From NCBI GenBank assembly GCA_021234155.1, contig JAJEKV010000019.1, forward strand, positions 19,219,359-19,283,358: a stretch of 64,000 nucleotides of DNA, written 5' to 3'. Every line of letters starts with the position of its first letter. Within the stretch, counting starts at the first letter, position 1. A program made the position numbers and the translations under genes. Positions 21,980 to 33,797 of this stretch are shown in pieces. This stretch comes from Isoetes taiwanensis. Taxonomy: Eukaryota; Streptophyta; Lycopodiopsida; Isoetales; Isoetaceae. The notes under the pieces are model-generated. The model was given only the letters and a program-made list of their open reading frames with translations, searched no databases and was not told where the DNA came from.

Positions 21980-22538
21980 CAAGAAAATGCAGCGTTAGAT
22001 GGAGGAATTAGGGAGAAGCCAACGCTGTTTAAAAGAGAGTTCCACGTAACTTCTTCCTCTTGTAGCAAATTCCTGTGCAGCCCAATTTTTTGATCCCATA
22101 CATCTGTCATATTCACATCCCCTCCAAGGATCCAATTTTCGACTCCAAAACCTTGATGAGTTATCCAGAGCTCAATCTCTCTCCACACAGCTGCCCTTTC
22201 TGCAGGTATATTAGAGGATAAATGTTGATGAGCCCCCATATACAATTATTTGTTTCAAAAATTACAACCTGCCATCTACCACTTCCCCCTGCATATTGAT
22301 ACTCTTGGACTTGTCCCTTCCATAAGATACAATTGCCTCCTTTAGTTCCTTCAGCCGCACAACTAAAGGAGGAGTAATTACCTCCAATCCAACTGCCAAT
22401 AGACCTGGCCTCAAAGTCTGGAAGTCTATGCTCCTGTAGAAGGATGACATCCGCCTTCATAGACCTGATAGATGCTAACACTCGCCCACGCTTAAGAACA
22501 CCCTTGATGCCACGCAAATTCCATGAGACAATAATCAT
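21980..22538 (-). pseudogene. LINE APE-type endonuclease
   Basis: Starts MIIVSWNLRGI, contains LLQEHRL (metal-binding Glu) and WILGGDVNMTD, matching the early blocks of apurinic endonuclease-like LINE endonucleases. It is split in two frames near 22245. The terminal SDH block follows in the next part (FSHSDHVP, about 21860). Confidence 0.75.
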
Positions 22539-22611
22539 AAGTTGAAAGTTGTGGAACGGCCAACTATACCATGAATCTTAAAGGTATGACCAGTTCTCCC
22601 ATTATCCACAT

Positions 22612-25159
22612 CTAGTTTGCTTTCAGTAGCAACTCGCCATCAGCGGAGTTGCTAAAAGAAGAGGTCGAAGCTTTTTTCCTTTTCATCTCACCTAAGTTAT
22701 CTGGATTCATATTTGCATCCAGCTTATTTTTCTTACCTATTAGAGCAAATGGGTTCTCTAGCATCTCCACATCATCTACTGTATCTGTATCAGTATCTGC
22801 CCAATTGTAGTTGCCTTTATGATTTCCCAGAGCCGAACCAAGGAGCCTTGCTCCTCGTGTATTCTTGGTTATCATACCTGCGAGATCCCCCTTCTCAATA
22901 GAAGATACCTCTGAGATATACTTCGACAGAGCTGACATTGGTTGTGGAGAGTCTGCACATATTGAGTTCACCATGTCATGGGAGCCTCTAGATTTCCTGG
23001 CCAGATTTCTAGCTCTTATACTATGTTTGGAGGCCACCACTTGCCATTGAGTCTCCCCACCCAAGGTGTCCACTTTAGAACTTGGCACACTCGGGGTCGC
23101 GTTTCCAGGCACACCGGATGAAGAAGGGGTAGCGAAAGCTGGTTCGGGAGCGGGAGTAAATGGGGGAGTGACCGCAACCTGGAGGGGAACATGTGTCCCT
23201 TGAGGGGCTTCTCTCTGTGTGTCGTCTTCAGTCACATGCACATGCTCTCTGTCATTGCCCTTGGAGGCATTTTGATCGTTGACGTTTGCATGGCTTGGTT
23301 TGATCACTTCTTCTAGTTCCACATTGGGGAACATCCTCCTTATTTCCCACCCATTTAATAGTTTGAGTAAAAACTTAAAGCAACACATTCCACTTTTCAC
23401 AGTCACTCCTTTGGGGATCTGCGTGTTGGCTGTGATAGCAACACAGATTCTAGGCCCTTTGGCAATAGAGTGAGATACATATGAGCCTAACGTGTTGGCA
23501 ATAGTTTTAGGAACTCCGGGACTAATAGGTCTGGTGGAAGATACTCTATTTCAAACCAGCATGGGATTTTGATAGCGGAAAGCTTATTAGGGAGAAAGCC
23601 TGGCGTGTAAAACTGGTACAAAATGGAGCCTCATGCGAATGGGTCTGCTGCACGGGCAACTAATCTATCCACAGCTGCTTCACTGTCAAACATGATGAGG
23701 AAAAAGTTGTTACCCAGTGCCTTTAGCGATTGGTGTTGGGGCAAACCTAACCTCTTCAGGTGAGATGATAGCCATGAGTTTAACCTGCGCAAGTCCAGGA
23801 AGCCCCCAGTAAAGAAGCCCACTACTGAGTGCGAGATCAAACTTTCCAGATACCTTTTGTGCATCTCGTGATCAATTTCAGCCACTGGAAAATTATCATC
23901 TGTCTCCACATTAAGGCCATTGACCAATCCAGGCTCAGTATTTGTAGTTACTACCCCAGGGTTCTGAACGAGACCTTTCTGTAACGCTTGGAGAGCCTCC
24001 GTGACTCTTGTGCTTCTGTTAGTAGAATGGGTTTGCTTTTGAATCCACTCCGAGAATCTCGGCTTGTTCACTGTTCTCACTGAATCATGTCCTTTCCAAG
24101 CTGAACCCTTTGGATGATTCGCCCTGTTTTGTGTAAAATTCCCTTGGCTAGCATCATTCCCATCATTATGATGCTCTGATCCAATATTCTTTCTCTTGTT
24201 TACTGCCCTGCTTTCTAGAGATGAATAATCCACTTCAGTTTCTTTCTTGTTTACTCCAGTTTCTACTTCTTCCATAGGTGAAGCTTCCATGGATGATTCT
24301 GACCTGCTAGATTGTATGGGTATTCCCTGTCCACATGCTCTGCCTCCTGTCCCTTCCCCTAACATTGCATCTTTCACTTTCTGGATAGCTCCGATAGCGC
24401 AAACGCTTGCCTTGGCAGCCAGATCACCCCCTACAGTTGCTTTACCTACTCCATTGTATTGTGCTCCCTTTGGGGAATGGTCTATACCCTGTGAAGCAGG
24501 AGCGGCAGCAAAAGGGCCTAGATTTATCTTAGACGGTTTAGGGAGATGATTTACCTTGCACTGGGCAAAAGCCCCAATTACTGGATAAGGATTGATGGAA
24601 GCCCCATCCTCTGGGGACGATTTTCCAGCACCTGAATCCGTCCATTTGGCTGTTGTCCAGCCTGAACTGATGCTGGCAGGGCGAGTAGGAGGCCATGGGG
24701 CCCGTTGTGCACTCCTGAGTCGAACCCAGGTCGGTTCCCAGCAGTCGCCAAGGCTGCCGCTTCTGCTGCATCTTCGACCTGCACCATATTCTTTACACCG
24801 TATTCTCGGCCATCAATCTATCTCCCAGCAACTATAGCATCAACTTGGGCTGCAGATTTTCGCCTGAGCTCTGCCAGCTTATTATGTAGAGCTATTATTC
24901 CTCCACTATTATTCCTTTCTGTCTCAGCATTTTTCCTTGTCCGGAGCTCACAACTAACATCGATTCCGCTCAATCCCTCACCAGAAGTTGGGGCTTTTGC
25001 CTCATTTGCATGTGTTACGGGTTTTAGCAGAGCTGGGCGATTTATGGAAACATTACCTGGGCCCCCTCGATCTGGGTCTGCCTCTGAAGCTGCTTCCCGA
25101 GCTGTAGCAGAAGCCGCCCATTCCTGCGCCTGCGCCAAGATTGCCACGTCAGCATCCAT
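22612..25159 (-). pseudogene. LINE ORF1 (DUF4283-like)
   Basis: Gag-like RNA-binding ORF1. The N-terminal part (24818-25159) starts MDADVAILAQAQEW. A DUF4283-like core at 23480-23850 contains VVGFFTGGFLDLRRLNSWL and later IPCWFEIEYLPPDLL. A long Ser/Pro-rich C-terminal part follows (22612-23406). No CCHC knuckle is visible. The frame changes several times, so it is not translatable as one protein. Confidence 0.6.
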
Positions 25160-25179
25160 CCCGCTTTCAGAATAATATC

Positions 25180-25740
25180 TGATATTCCTATATCATCACA
25201 TCAGACATATGATCAGAAACAATTTTTTTCTGCATTTTTAGGATAGATTCGTAAATTATAGTTGCCATTTGAGACCTATGTTTATTGTTTGGAGTATATA
25301 TTTGTTGCTCAGTAAGCTCTTTGGTTTATGGGTCAGATCAGGTAATTTTTGCGTTGTCGTTCTGTTGCCTTAATCTCATAGCTAACATTATGTCATCTCT
25401 TCCTCTCTTACTGTCTCGGTTACAACTTGAGTCATGCAAAAGTTGACATTTTGTGACAAAAGTTATTGACTACACAGTCTAGAATCCAGCATTGAATGAG
25501 TACCAACTCGAATAATACAGCCTTTGTCTGGAGGTATGGTAGATCTTCTCTATGGAGAAAAGATCTGTTATAAGTTTTGTATGTGTATGTAAGTCTGTTT
25601 AACATATTCTTGCTCTTTTAGAGCAAAAACTACAAAACTATTGTGAGTTTCTTGGTTTGTTCCATGACTGCAAAGCATCAAAACAAATGTGATAATTTTG
25701 ATAATTTTCACATCTATATGATGTTTTTTGGGAAGTTTAT
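25180..25740. other. No gene seen
   Basis: AT-rich sequence between two LINE remnants of opposite orientation; no motif found. Confidence 0.55.
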
Positions 25741-27700
25741 TTAGCATAATTTATCAGACATCTTAGTGGTACTTAAATTTTCTGAACTTGGAACGCAGAT
25801 GGAACTTTGTATGGGGAGGAAACAAAGAGCGGATGTCAAAGTAGCCTGGAATAAGTATTGTATGTCTAAAAAGCATGGTGGTCTGGGGATGTTGGACATC
25901 TCCTTGCATAGTAAAGTTTTAGTGAGCAAATTCTTGTGGCAGATATTAAATGAAGATGGAAGAACAGTACAGGGCTGATTTTGAAGTCGAGTTCCAGCTT
26001 TGGTCTTTTACATAAGGAAGAGGGCTGCCATAGCCATCAATACAATGTTCTTATTGTGGCCTCAGACTCAGCTAAGGCTGGTGTCCTTACAACACGGGGG
26101 CAGAATATTGTAGTGTCATTTACTTATATTGACAAATTTGGTCTGTGGATCATAATCAAGTAGTTTGATAAGGGGCAAGAGTGGGGATTGGTTAATGCTT
26201 ATGCACATAATCGACTATGTCAGAGAGGTGCAATGTGGGTGATTTTGCAATCCAAACTATTGAGGTTAGACACCCTTATTGCAGGGGTCATGGTGGGTTA
26301 TTTTAATATGGTTGAGGCTCGAGCGAGATAGATATGGCAGAGGTACATAGATAGTGCAGTGTTTTGAACAAGAGCAATGGCACAGCTTAATCCATGATTG
26401 TGGCTTCATAGAAATTGACAGTCCCTCAGGTTTTACTTGGTGTAATGGGTGGCTTGATAATGGTAAACGTATGTAAGACATGGTAGAGGCTATTACAATG
26501 CTTTGGCAGCAATATTTTTCCATCATAAGAACCTGTTGAATACCATTATTTCGGACCACAATCCATAGCATTTCTCTTGCTCTCAAGTTATTGCATGTTC
26601 TTAGTTTAAGGCGTATTTTAAATTAAATATTTTCTTTTTGAAGTAAGGGGTTGGAAAAGCATTTGTTCTGGTAAACTATGGCTAAATTATTCATGGTTGG
26701 CCACGTAACTATAACTAAGCCAGTTTTCAGTCGTACACATGTCTATATGTGGCATCCATCTTAATAGCACCACAGACAAAAATGCAACTCATTATTCGTA
26801 CTGTCAGGAGCTTGTTTTGGAATGCGCTGAAGAGGGTGCTGAAGTTAGAATTTGTTGGGCCAAGTGCATTTTGCTTAAATTTTGTGGAGCATTGGGGATG
26901 ATTCACTTTCTACTAATTTCTAAGTTCATATGGCAGATTTTGAATAATGCTGATAACTCCCAAGTCGTCTTATTTATCAGTCTTTACAAATGTGCATTTC
27001 CTTTAGCTCTTCATCCATTAAGCAACTCCTTTCATAGACATTATTCTATCCACTTTCTCCATATCCTAATGCATCACCATTCTTCAAGGGATTGCTAGCT
27101 ACTTAGAGACTGTGCACACTTTTTTTCAGTTCCATCCGATAGCCCGTACCGATCCTATAGCTAACTGATGGTGGATCCCTTTGGGTGATGGCCTAGTAGA
27201 TCGTCCCTTGATCTTCTCTATTCATCCATTGATGCAGTGTCAATGGCGAGCATCCGATGTGCTGATAATATCTATATGGTACAATGAGGCAAGGTTGTTG
27301 ACTTGGAATCAGTTCATATTGAAGCTTCCCCTCCTCTATTGGGGCCGTGTCATTTGGCAAAAAGTATCTTTTATTCTTCCTCAGATCCACAAGACGTAGC
27401 TCTCCAGCTTTGGATGGTTCATGGCAGGGTCAAGGGGGAGCAACTAGTGCATTCGACACATGTTGTCCTGCTTCATCTTGAAATGCTGCATCCATCATCA
27501 AAATTGCCTTTAGTTATCCTTGAGCCTCCTGAAAAGCAGTCTGGCGATGGGTATGGGATAAGTTGCTCTATCCTAAGCTATCAATCTTATGGTGGCAGAT
27601 CATTCATAGATGCGTGTGAGTGAACACAGATCATTCATATATTTCATCCAGATGTCTCTTTCATCTGCCCTGACTGCAGCATGTTCGGCCTGCTTTTAGC
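25741..27700 (+). mobile_element. Shuffled, decayed LINE fragments
   Basis: First comes a C-terminal (post-RT) piece with RADVKVAWNKYCMSKKHGGLG and VSKFLWQILN (25766-25955). Then a degenerate endonuclease follows (about 25985-26570: EWGLVNAYAHNR, GYFNMVEA, FTWCNGWLDNGKR). Then a second post-RT piece with ICWAKC...CGALGM and LISKFIWQILN (about 26840-26945). The RT itself is absent. Sequence from 27100 to 27700 looks like more decayed C-terminal LINE region, but I cannot support it well. Confidence 0.65.
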
Positions 27701-28990
27701 AATGGCTTTTGGGCCTTATTGTGATTTGAATAGTCAACATACCGTATTATTAGTCTGTCCTTATGCACAAATATCAACATCAGAAGTGAAGTGGTGTTCC
27801 ATTGAGCTGAATGAGTGAGTACAATGACACATGGGGGTACCCAATAATGAACCCCAAAATGAGCAAAAAACAATAGCATCCCCGGTCTTCTAGTCAAATC
27901 CGAAGGCAACACAAAAATCATACATAGTGAGGCTAGGCCCCCAACAGAATCTCAAGACAGAAGGAAGCGAGAATATCACTGCCCCATTGCCCAAACTGCA
28001 CCCCAAAAATATTGCCACTCGTTAAAGCTGTGCCCCATCAAGTTTTACTAAGATCTCCACCATAATACTACACGCACCCACCTTGGCAACCATCTAAGCT
28101 AGAACTCAAACATGTCTCGCTAAGGTTGCCGCCTCAAATGCATGCATCTATCTTTGCCGTGCGTTCGAAAAAGAAACTCCACCCGCGCTAGTGAGGTCAG
28201 AGTTCAAAATTGACTAGCTTGTCAAGGCACGCCACTCCATGAGCACTGTGAGGTCAGAGCTCCAAAAACTGCAAAAACCAACAACACGCTAATAGTCAAA
28301 TGTGTAAGGGTTAGGAGCCACCCACAGGCCAAGTGTCAGGAGACTATAAAGCTGGGCCAGAATTACAAGAATCACAGTATCAAAAAAAGGAGAAATGATC
28401 CATGAGGATCCTCGGAAGCCATGGGGCTATGCCGAGATCGAGAATTCCAATATATACATGCTCGACCGAGGGGGCATTCCCCTTGGTGCCCTCCAGAAGC
28501 GAGAAGTGCAGGGACCATTTGCCAACTAAGAATCAACCTGATAGTAATCAAATAGTTAATAGCTCACACAAGCGACCAAGCACAATAGGGCTATCCCATC
28601 CCAGATGCAAAAGAGACCAACAAACTACAACCCCAAGACCGACACAATGCTACCCAACCAGAATAAGAGGGGGGAGAGGGGGAAACTCCATACAACAACA
28701 CAGATTCAGCTCAGAGGAAACGCCGATGAGGAATGTAAGAAACAACCTAGCTTTTATGGGATAATGAATCAAAGAAGTCCTGCACCATAGAAAGCCTGAG
28801 CTATATGATGGCTGAATCTAGAAGAAGAGCTGGCGCCAAGATTGGCCTCCCTTTCCCTAGAATGATGGTTCTCTTCTATATAAGAAGACCATAGCATTTC
28901 AAGCATGTGACTATAACAACTTTAAACATCTTTGCAAAGTGCAATTTGTGTGCTAAGTTAAAGAAGACTCTTGATAAGACTGTGCAACCA
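27701..28990. other. No gene seen
   Basis: Stop-rich sequence with short frames on both strands and no motif. It ends at the left target duplication of the next element. Confidence 0.5.
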
Positions 28991-31025
28991 AATCAAAGGG
29001 TTGGACAAAGAAATTTGCGCCGACAACGAGCCGGTGCTGGCGGCTAGGGCACAGAAAGCTCTTTAGGGCCGGCGCCGGGAGGCCCGACCCTGTTGTTCTT
29101 GCAGATCTCTCTCAAATCGTTGCTGGAAGAGCTCTGGACGGAGCTGGCATGGTTCAGGCAGTGGATAAGGAGTGGCGTTTGGAGCTTCTTCTATGGCCTC
29201 AAGCTATAGATACGCAGACCCTGCCTCTGTTGCTTTCGATTCTGATCATGCCTACTATGGTAAGTCTTGCTGGCGATTTTTCAGTCTTTGAGCTGCTTCT
29301 TTGGTTCGTTTCTGGATATCAGGTCATTTCCAGCTTTGGTTTGAAGGCTGCTCCAGTGCGGTTATGACCTGCACTCATTGCAGTGTCTTGGCCAGATATG
29401 CTTGATTGGGACCAGACGTTCCAGATATATAACTTGCTGCACAAGAAGGCTTATGTGTTGAATGCTATTGGGACTTACCATTTATCTAAATCCCCTACAA
29501 CACCAGTGTTTCCTCTCTAAGTATGTGCAGAAAAGGCCTGCTTGAGGATTGAATCTTTTCTATGACTAGTTTGCAGTCGTGTTTTTTCTTGCTTTCTATC
29601 TTCTGAATCGCTTTAGACTATTTAGTGAAGTATGTTAGCTAAAGATCTTGACTAGCTATGGATTTATTGAGCCGGCATCCGTGGCTGGGCTTGAGATTAA
29701 GTTCGATGTGCTTATGCTGAGGTAACAAGTCGGGCAGTATTGCAAGAACATCTTTCGGAGGGGATTTGTCTGGTTTGCTTTATTGTTTCAGATGAGGGCT
29801 TAAGCTATTCTTGTGAGATAGTGCAGGGAACTATGGCAGCTAAACCTGTTGTATTGCTAAGAAACGGTCTCTTTTGTTTTGGCCTCTTAACCCATGCCTT
29901 GGTAAGGGAACTAGTATCTTTAGGATGGGGATTTGGAGCAGCTCATGATCTCCTGTCCCAGCCAGGAGAATGCTCTAAGGAAATCTAAACCAACCTTGAA
30001 GTGTGATGGGCTCAATACACAGTTAGAAATCGGGAGGGTTCTAATATGTGAACACTTGACTTATATGGGCTGACAAGACCATAGAGTTGGATGCATGTGG
30101 GCTATCTTTGGAGCCGGAATTTCAGGGTGAGCTTAAGGCTTGCTACATCCGGGGAGGATCTTCATGGGAATGCAGGCTCTGATTTTAGCAGCTGATATGG
30201 GCCCTTTGCATAACATTGTTGGCTAGGATGGCCTACGGGAGTATTGTGCTTTAAATTGTCATATCTTTGAGCAGTCCTTTTTGGAGGCTTAGTAGAAGCA
30301 TGTGGACAGTTGCAGAAGCAAAATAACAGTGGAAAAGCAAGGAACCTTCTTCTATAGTACTTGCTACTGGGGAAGAGGTTGTGGTCGCTGCTCTAGTACT
30401 GATGGAAACCAGTAGTGCCCCACATAGTACTTAGAGCAAAGAAGAGGGTGGAGCTTATGGATTTTAGAGCTGGTGCCTATGCAGATAGTGAAGAAGTATA
30501 TGGGAGTAATCGGACCACCCCTTGGGGAAGGCCTGTACGATGTTCTACTTAGTTGGAAGAGAGAGGAAAGAATCTCTTAGTACATTACTGGAACAGAGAC
30601 CCGACCTCTTTTAGTACTTCTATGTAGGTTAATATAGCAGGCCAAGTTAACGCGCGGAATGACAGTTGCTCTTGTGAGATCTTCATTAGCTTGCATCTTT
30701 CGGTGGAGGAGCTTCAGATGGTGGCAGCTTTAGGACTTATCTCTGCTCAATTGATTGCTACTGAGGAAGAGGTTGTGGTCGTTGCTCTAGTACTGATGGA
30801 AACTAGTAGTGCCCCACATAGTACTCAGAGCAAAGAAGAGGTCGAGGGGGTTCCAACCTAAGTACGCTGATATTTTGTTATGTGTCATCTTTATGTGTTC
30901 TACTGACTGATATAATTCTTCCAATCTGGCTCTTGAGGAGCCTTGTAATAAGGTCTTTTGGACCACTTCTATTAATAAAATATAAAAATACCTTGCCTTC
31001 AAAAAAAAAAAAAAATCAAAGGGTT
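28991..31025 (+). mobile_element. Poly(A)-tailed LINE-type retrocopy with 12-bp target duplications
   Basis: The body runs from about 29003 to a poly(A) tract at 31001-31013. AATCAAAGGGTT occurs immediately before the body (28991-29002) and again at the end of the poly(A) (31014-31025). The 3' end, with AATAAAATATAAAAATACC just before the tail, resembles plant L1 3' ends. Coding content is decayed; stretches around 29150-29370 and 29740-29990 may be ORF1-like. It also holds an 88-base internal direct duplication (30361-30448 and 30754-30841). No EN or RT block is visible, so it may be an ORF1-only derivative. Confidence 0.7.
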
Positions 31026-33797
31026 AGGATATGGGAGCATATGAAGGACCATATGATTGATCAACTATCATGTAAATCAACTTGTTGGACGTGAAGGTCC
31101 TTATCTATAATGGAAGTCAATTACTATCTATGTTACATGACAAGATTGACCAGCAAAAGCCTTGTCTCCTACAATTCAAATACAATTTCAAATACATACC
31201 AAAGTCATGTAGAAGATTATACCCTTCAGGCTTGCACTGTTACAGCAAAATTGAGGGAGATTAGCACTGATCGCTTTAGGATGCTAGAATTTGAGAAATC
31301 TTGGCTTGAATGAATTTGAATAATCTTGCACAACTAGTTGCGAGCGTGGTTTTAGTAGAATAAACTTGGTAAGACAAAATTCAGAAACAGGTTGTTCACT
31401 ACAACACTTGATGAGCTTGTCAGGATTTCTTTAGAAGGGCCTGAAATAGAAGAGTTTGACTTTGTTACTGATGTACGTGCTTGGAAAGAGAATTCTCATT
31501 ACAGGCAAATCTATACAAATGCATGATCTTATGTAAATTTTGTTAAAAAGTAACTTTCTGATGATCCTTTTGTAAAGTTTTGTTAAGGAAAAGTTCCTAC
31601 TGAATTTTGTAGCAGAAGGGCCAATCCGGTTCAAATTTCTATAATCCTAATGGTTCTGTGAACGCAAGGCTTTTTTCCTATTTAAAAAAAAAATGTTTGT
31701 TATACACTGGTCTCCATTCTTGGGACCCTAACCAATTCAAGAGGATATAATTTGATCGTCATTCCAGGGTGTTATTCCGCTCATATTGATTAAAATATGC
31801 TCGATGGCACATTAGTCGAGCGAATTTATGCTGCCTTGACACCTTGTTTAATGTCCAATTGAAAAGATGCCGGATGAAGTGCACAACATATATAATTCAG
31901 TTTCTAATTTTCCATTTTTGTTCCTTTCGATTTTTTCTGCGCCACAATCTATTTCTTCCTTTAACTGCCACATTTTTTCGAAAGCAAAGATCAGAGGCGC
32001 TTCCCGCCACGTTCATCCCGGTGTTTTCTGAATAAACACTTTGAAGCCGGCCGATTTGCCAATCCGACCCTCCGCTATGCAAGTCGATTCTTGTGCTCGA
32101 CCAAAGACTTGGTCGCGGAAAATCGCCCACCACGGATTACGCTATGTGATGATCCCTCAGGTGTTGCACCCTGAGGAAAATAGAGGGTATCCAAATCGCT
32201 CATATTCGATGATTCGGTGCAAAACAGGGCTTCAATGTATGGGCCTACCCCTGCATTTTTACTACCGGACCTCTAATGCTCTTTGTTTATTAGACTTAAC
32301 GCAGTAACTTGCAATCCATCCCTAAACTTGCAAGTAATCCACCGGAAAGGCAGTTTGGGGCTCGAACCTGAAAAACCCACCATATCCATCCTGCCTGAGA
32401 TTTTAAAGGTCTAGGGATACCGGTATCCGTTGCTGAAAAGTTATGACAGAAGGATGAATTTAGAGGGTCGGATCTGGGAAGCCACTAAACTACTGCTGCG
32501 AGTAATAACAACCAAAGCGGGATCTTATAGAGCAAAACACTGGTTAGAAAAGAGAGGGTCGAATCTCATAAGAGAGCGAATATACAGAGCTGGGCTGGCA
32601 CTTCTTGCACAAGTCCGATTTGGGCAACAGTGCCAGAAAAGAGAACAAAGGCGGCTTCCAAAAATGGTTTCAAGGCATACAACAATTGGAAGCATGGAAA
32701 ATAGATCAAGAAGGCAAATTCAGAGCATGAAAACGGATCATGAAAGCGATATTGAAGGCTCAGCTATTCCTTATGTGATCCATTCCAAAGTTTCAACAAA
32801 CGCCCCACCTTTATTTCACAGAGCTTGCTTCAATTCGACTTGGTGTGCACTTCCTTTTTGCATGCTGGATCGCGGCATACAACCACGAACCAGATTCACC
32901 CGATTTAAGGGTGCTCACACTTTTTGTTTTATTAATTAAGATTTAAATAACCCTTATATAATGCCTTAACTATAAAATGTTACCACTAACTTATACCCCG
33001 TGGAACATACCATGACCCCAAGGTTGAGGCCCATTGCTCCCTAGTTCATCATCTTAGCTCCCTACATCATAGTTTCGGGGGCAAGCGACCCTGAAGTGGC
33101 CCACTTAAAATAATATTCCAAGTGGCTTTTAGACATAGAACAACTAAGTTAAATAGATTTCAATGTTGAGTCATGCGTTAAGCATTGCCATTTGAAGTTA
33201 TTGGATGTGCTTAGAAAATGGAAAGTCAATTTGTTTTTCAACTCTGAATGCATTATATTTTGCGAAGATACTAGGCTATAAGTTAATGTATAGTTAGCAT
33301 TACTAGGTCCAATACTTAACTATTAAAATGGCATTTTCCCTTGGTTAATGAGGTTTTATTTAAATGTTTGCTTTTAAACACACTTCTAACTAATGCGAGC
33401 AAAGTGAATCACAAAATTTAAACCTCATTTTGAGAGCCTTGAAATAACATTATTATCTTCAATATGAGGGCAAAGCATCATGGCTTGAGATATGCTTGAA
33501 AATGTGTTTTCAGGTTGGTTCTAAGTTGACACAAATCCCCTCTAATGGCCTTGGCCGCCGCGATAAATTTCTTGCCGCGATAAATTTATTGTATGGTTAA
33601 TGGCAACAATTTAAAAGATGCCGGATGAAGAAACAAGTTTATGGTTACTGGCAACACACGCGTCAAATGAACAGTGTAATGTATGAAGCCATATCAGCAT
33701 TTGTGGTCAAAACAAGTGATGTAGGAATCCTAGTACGTCTGGCAGAGGCCTCGAAATAAAATTTCAAAGGCAATGCTCTGTAGCATGAAGAGTAGAC
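31026..33797. other. Upstream region of ACS; no clear gene
   Basis: AT-rich with scattered GC-richer islands (about 31990-32300 and 33540-33600). A 169-codon open frame at 32430-32939 (+) has no motif that I recognise and is probably chance or a repeat relic. A B-box-like GGTTCGAGCCCC (minus, near 32350) is isolated. No convincing TATA box for the downstream gene could be picked. Confidence 0.45.

Larger units (their letters stand above)
20110..25160 (-). mobile_element. Plant L1-type LINE, 3'-truncated, with insertion and inversion
   Basis: Reading on the minus strand: ORF1 (about 25159-22612), endonuclease (22538-21980), linker to the RT (21924-21194) and the start of the RT (20585-20335). 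The next RT piece (MKGIANRLKPIL to FRKAYDSLRW) is present but flipped, on the plus strand at 20118-20330. The rest of the RT, the C-terminal region and any poly(A) tail are missing. A 590-bp inverted-repeat element interrupts it at 20595-21184. Long surviving frames suggest a moderately young copy. Confidence 0.85.

Noticed and set aside
24710-24735. B-box-like GGTTCGACTC on the minus strand
   Set aside because: It lies inside the LINE ORF1 coding sequence and has no tRNA-like surroundings.
32430-32939. 169-codon open frame upstream of ACS
   Set aside because: No domain, no promoter context, composition like the noncoding flank; left as a note only.
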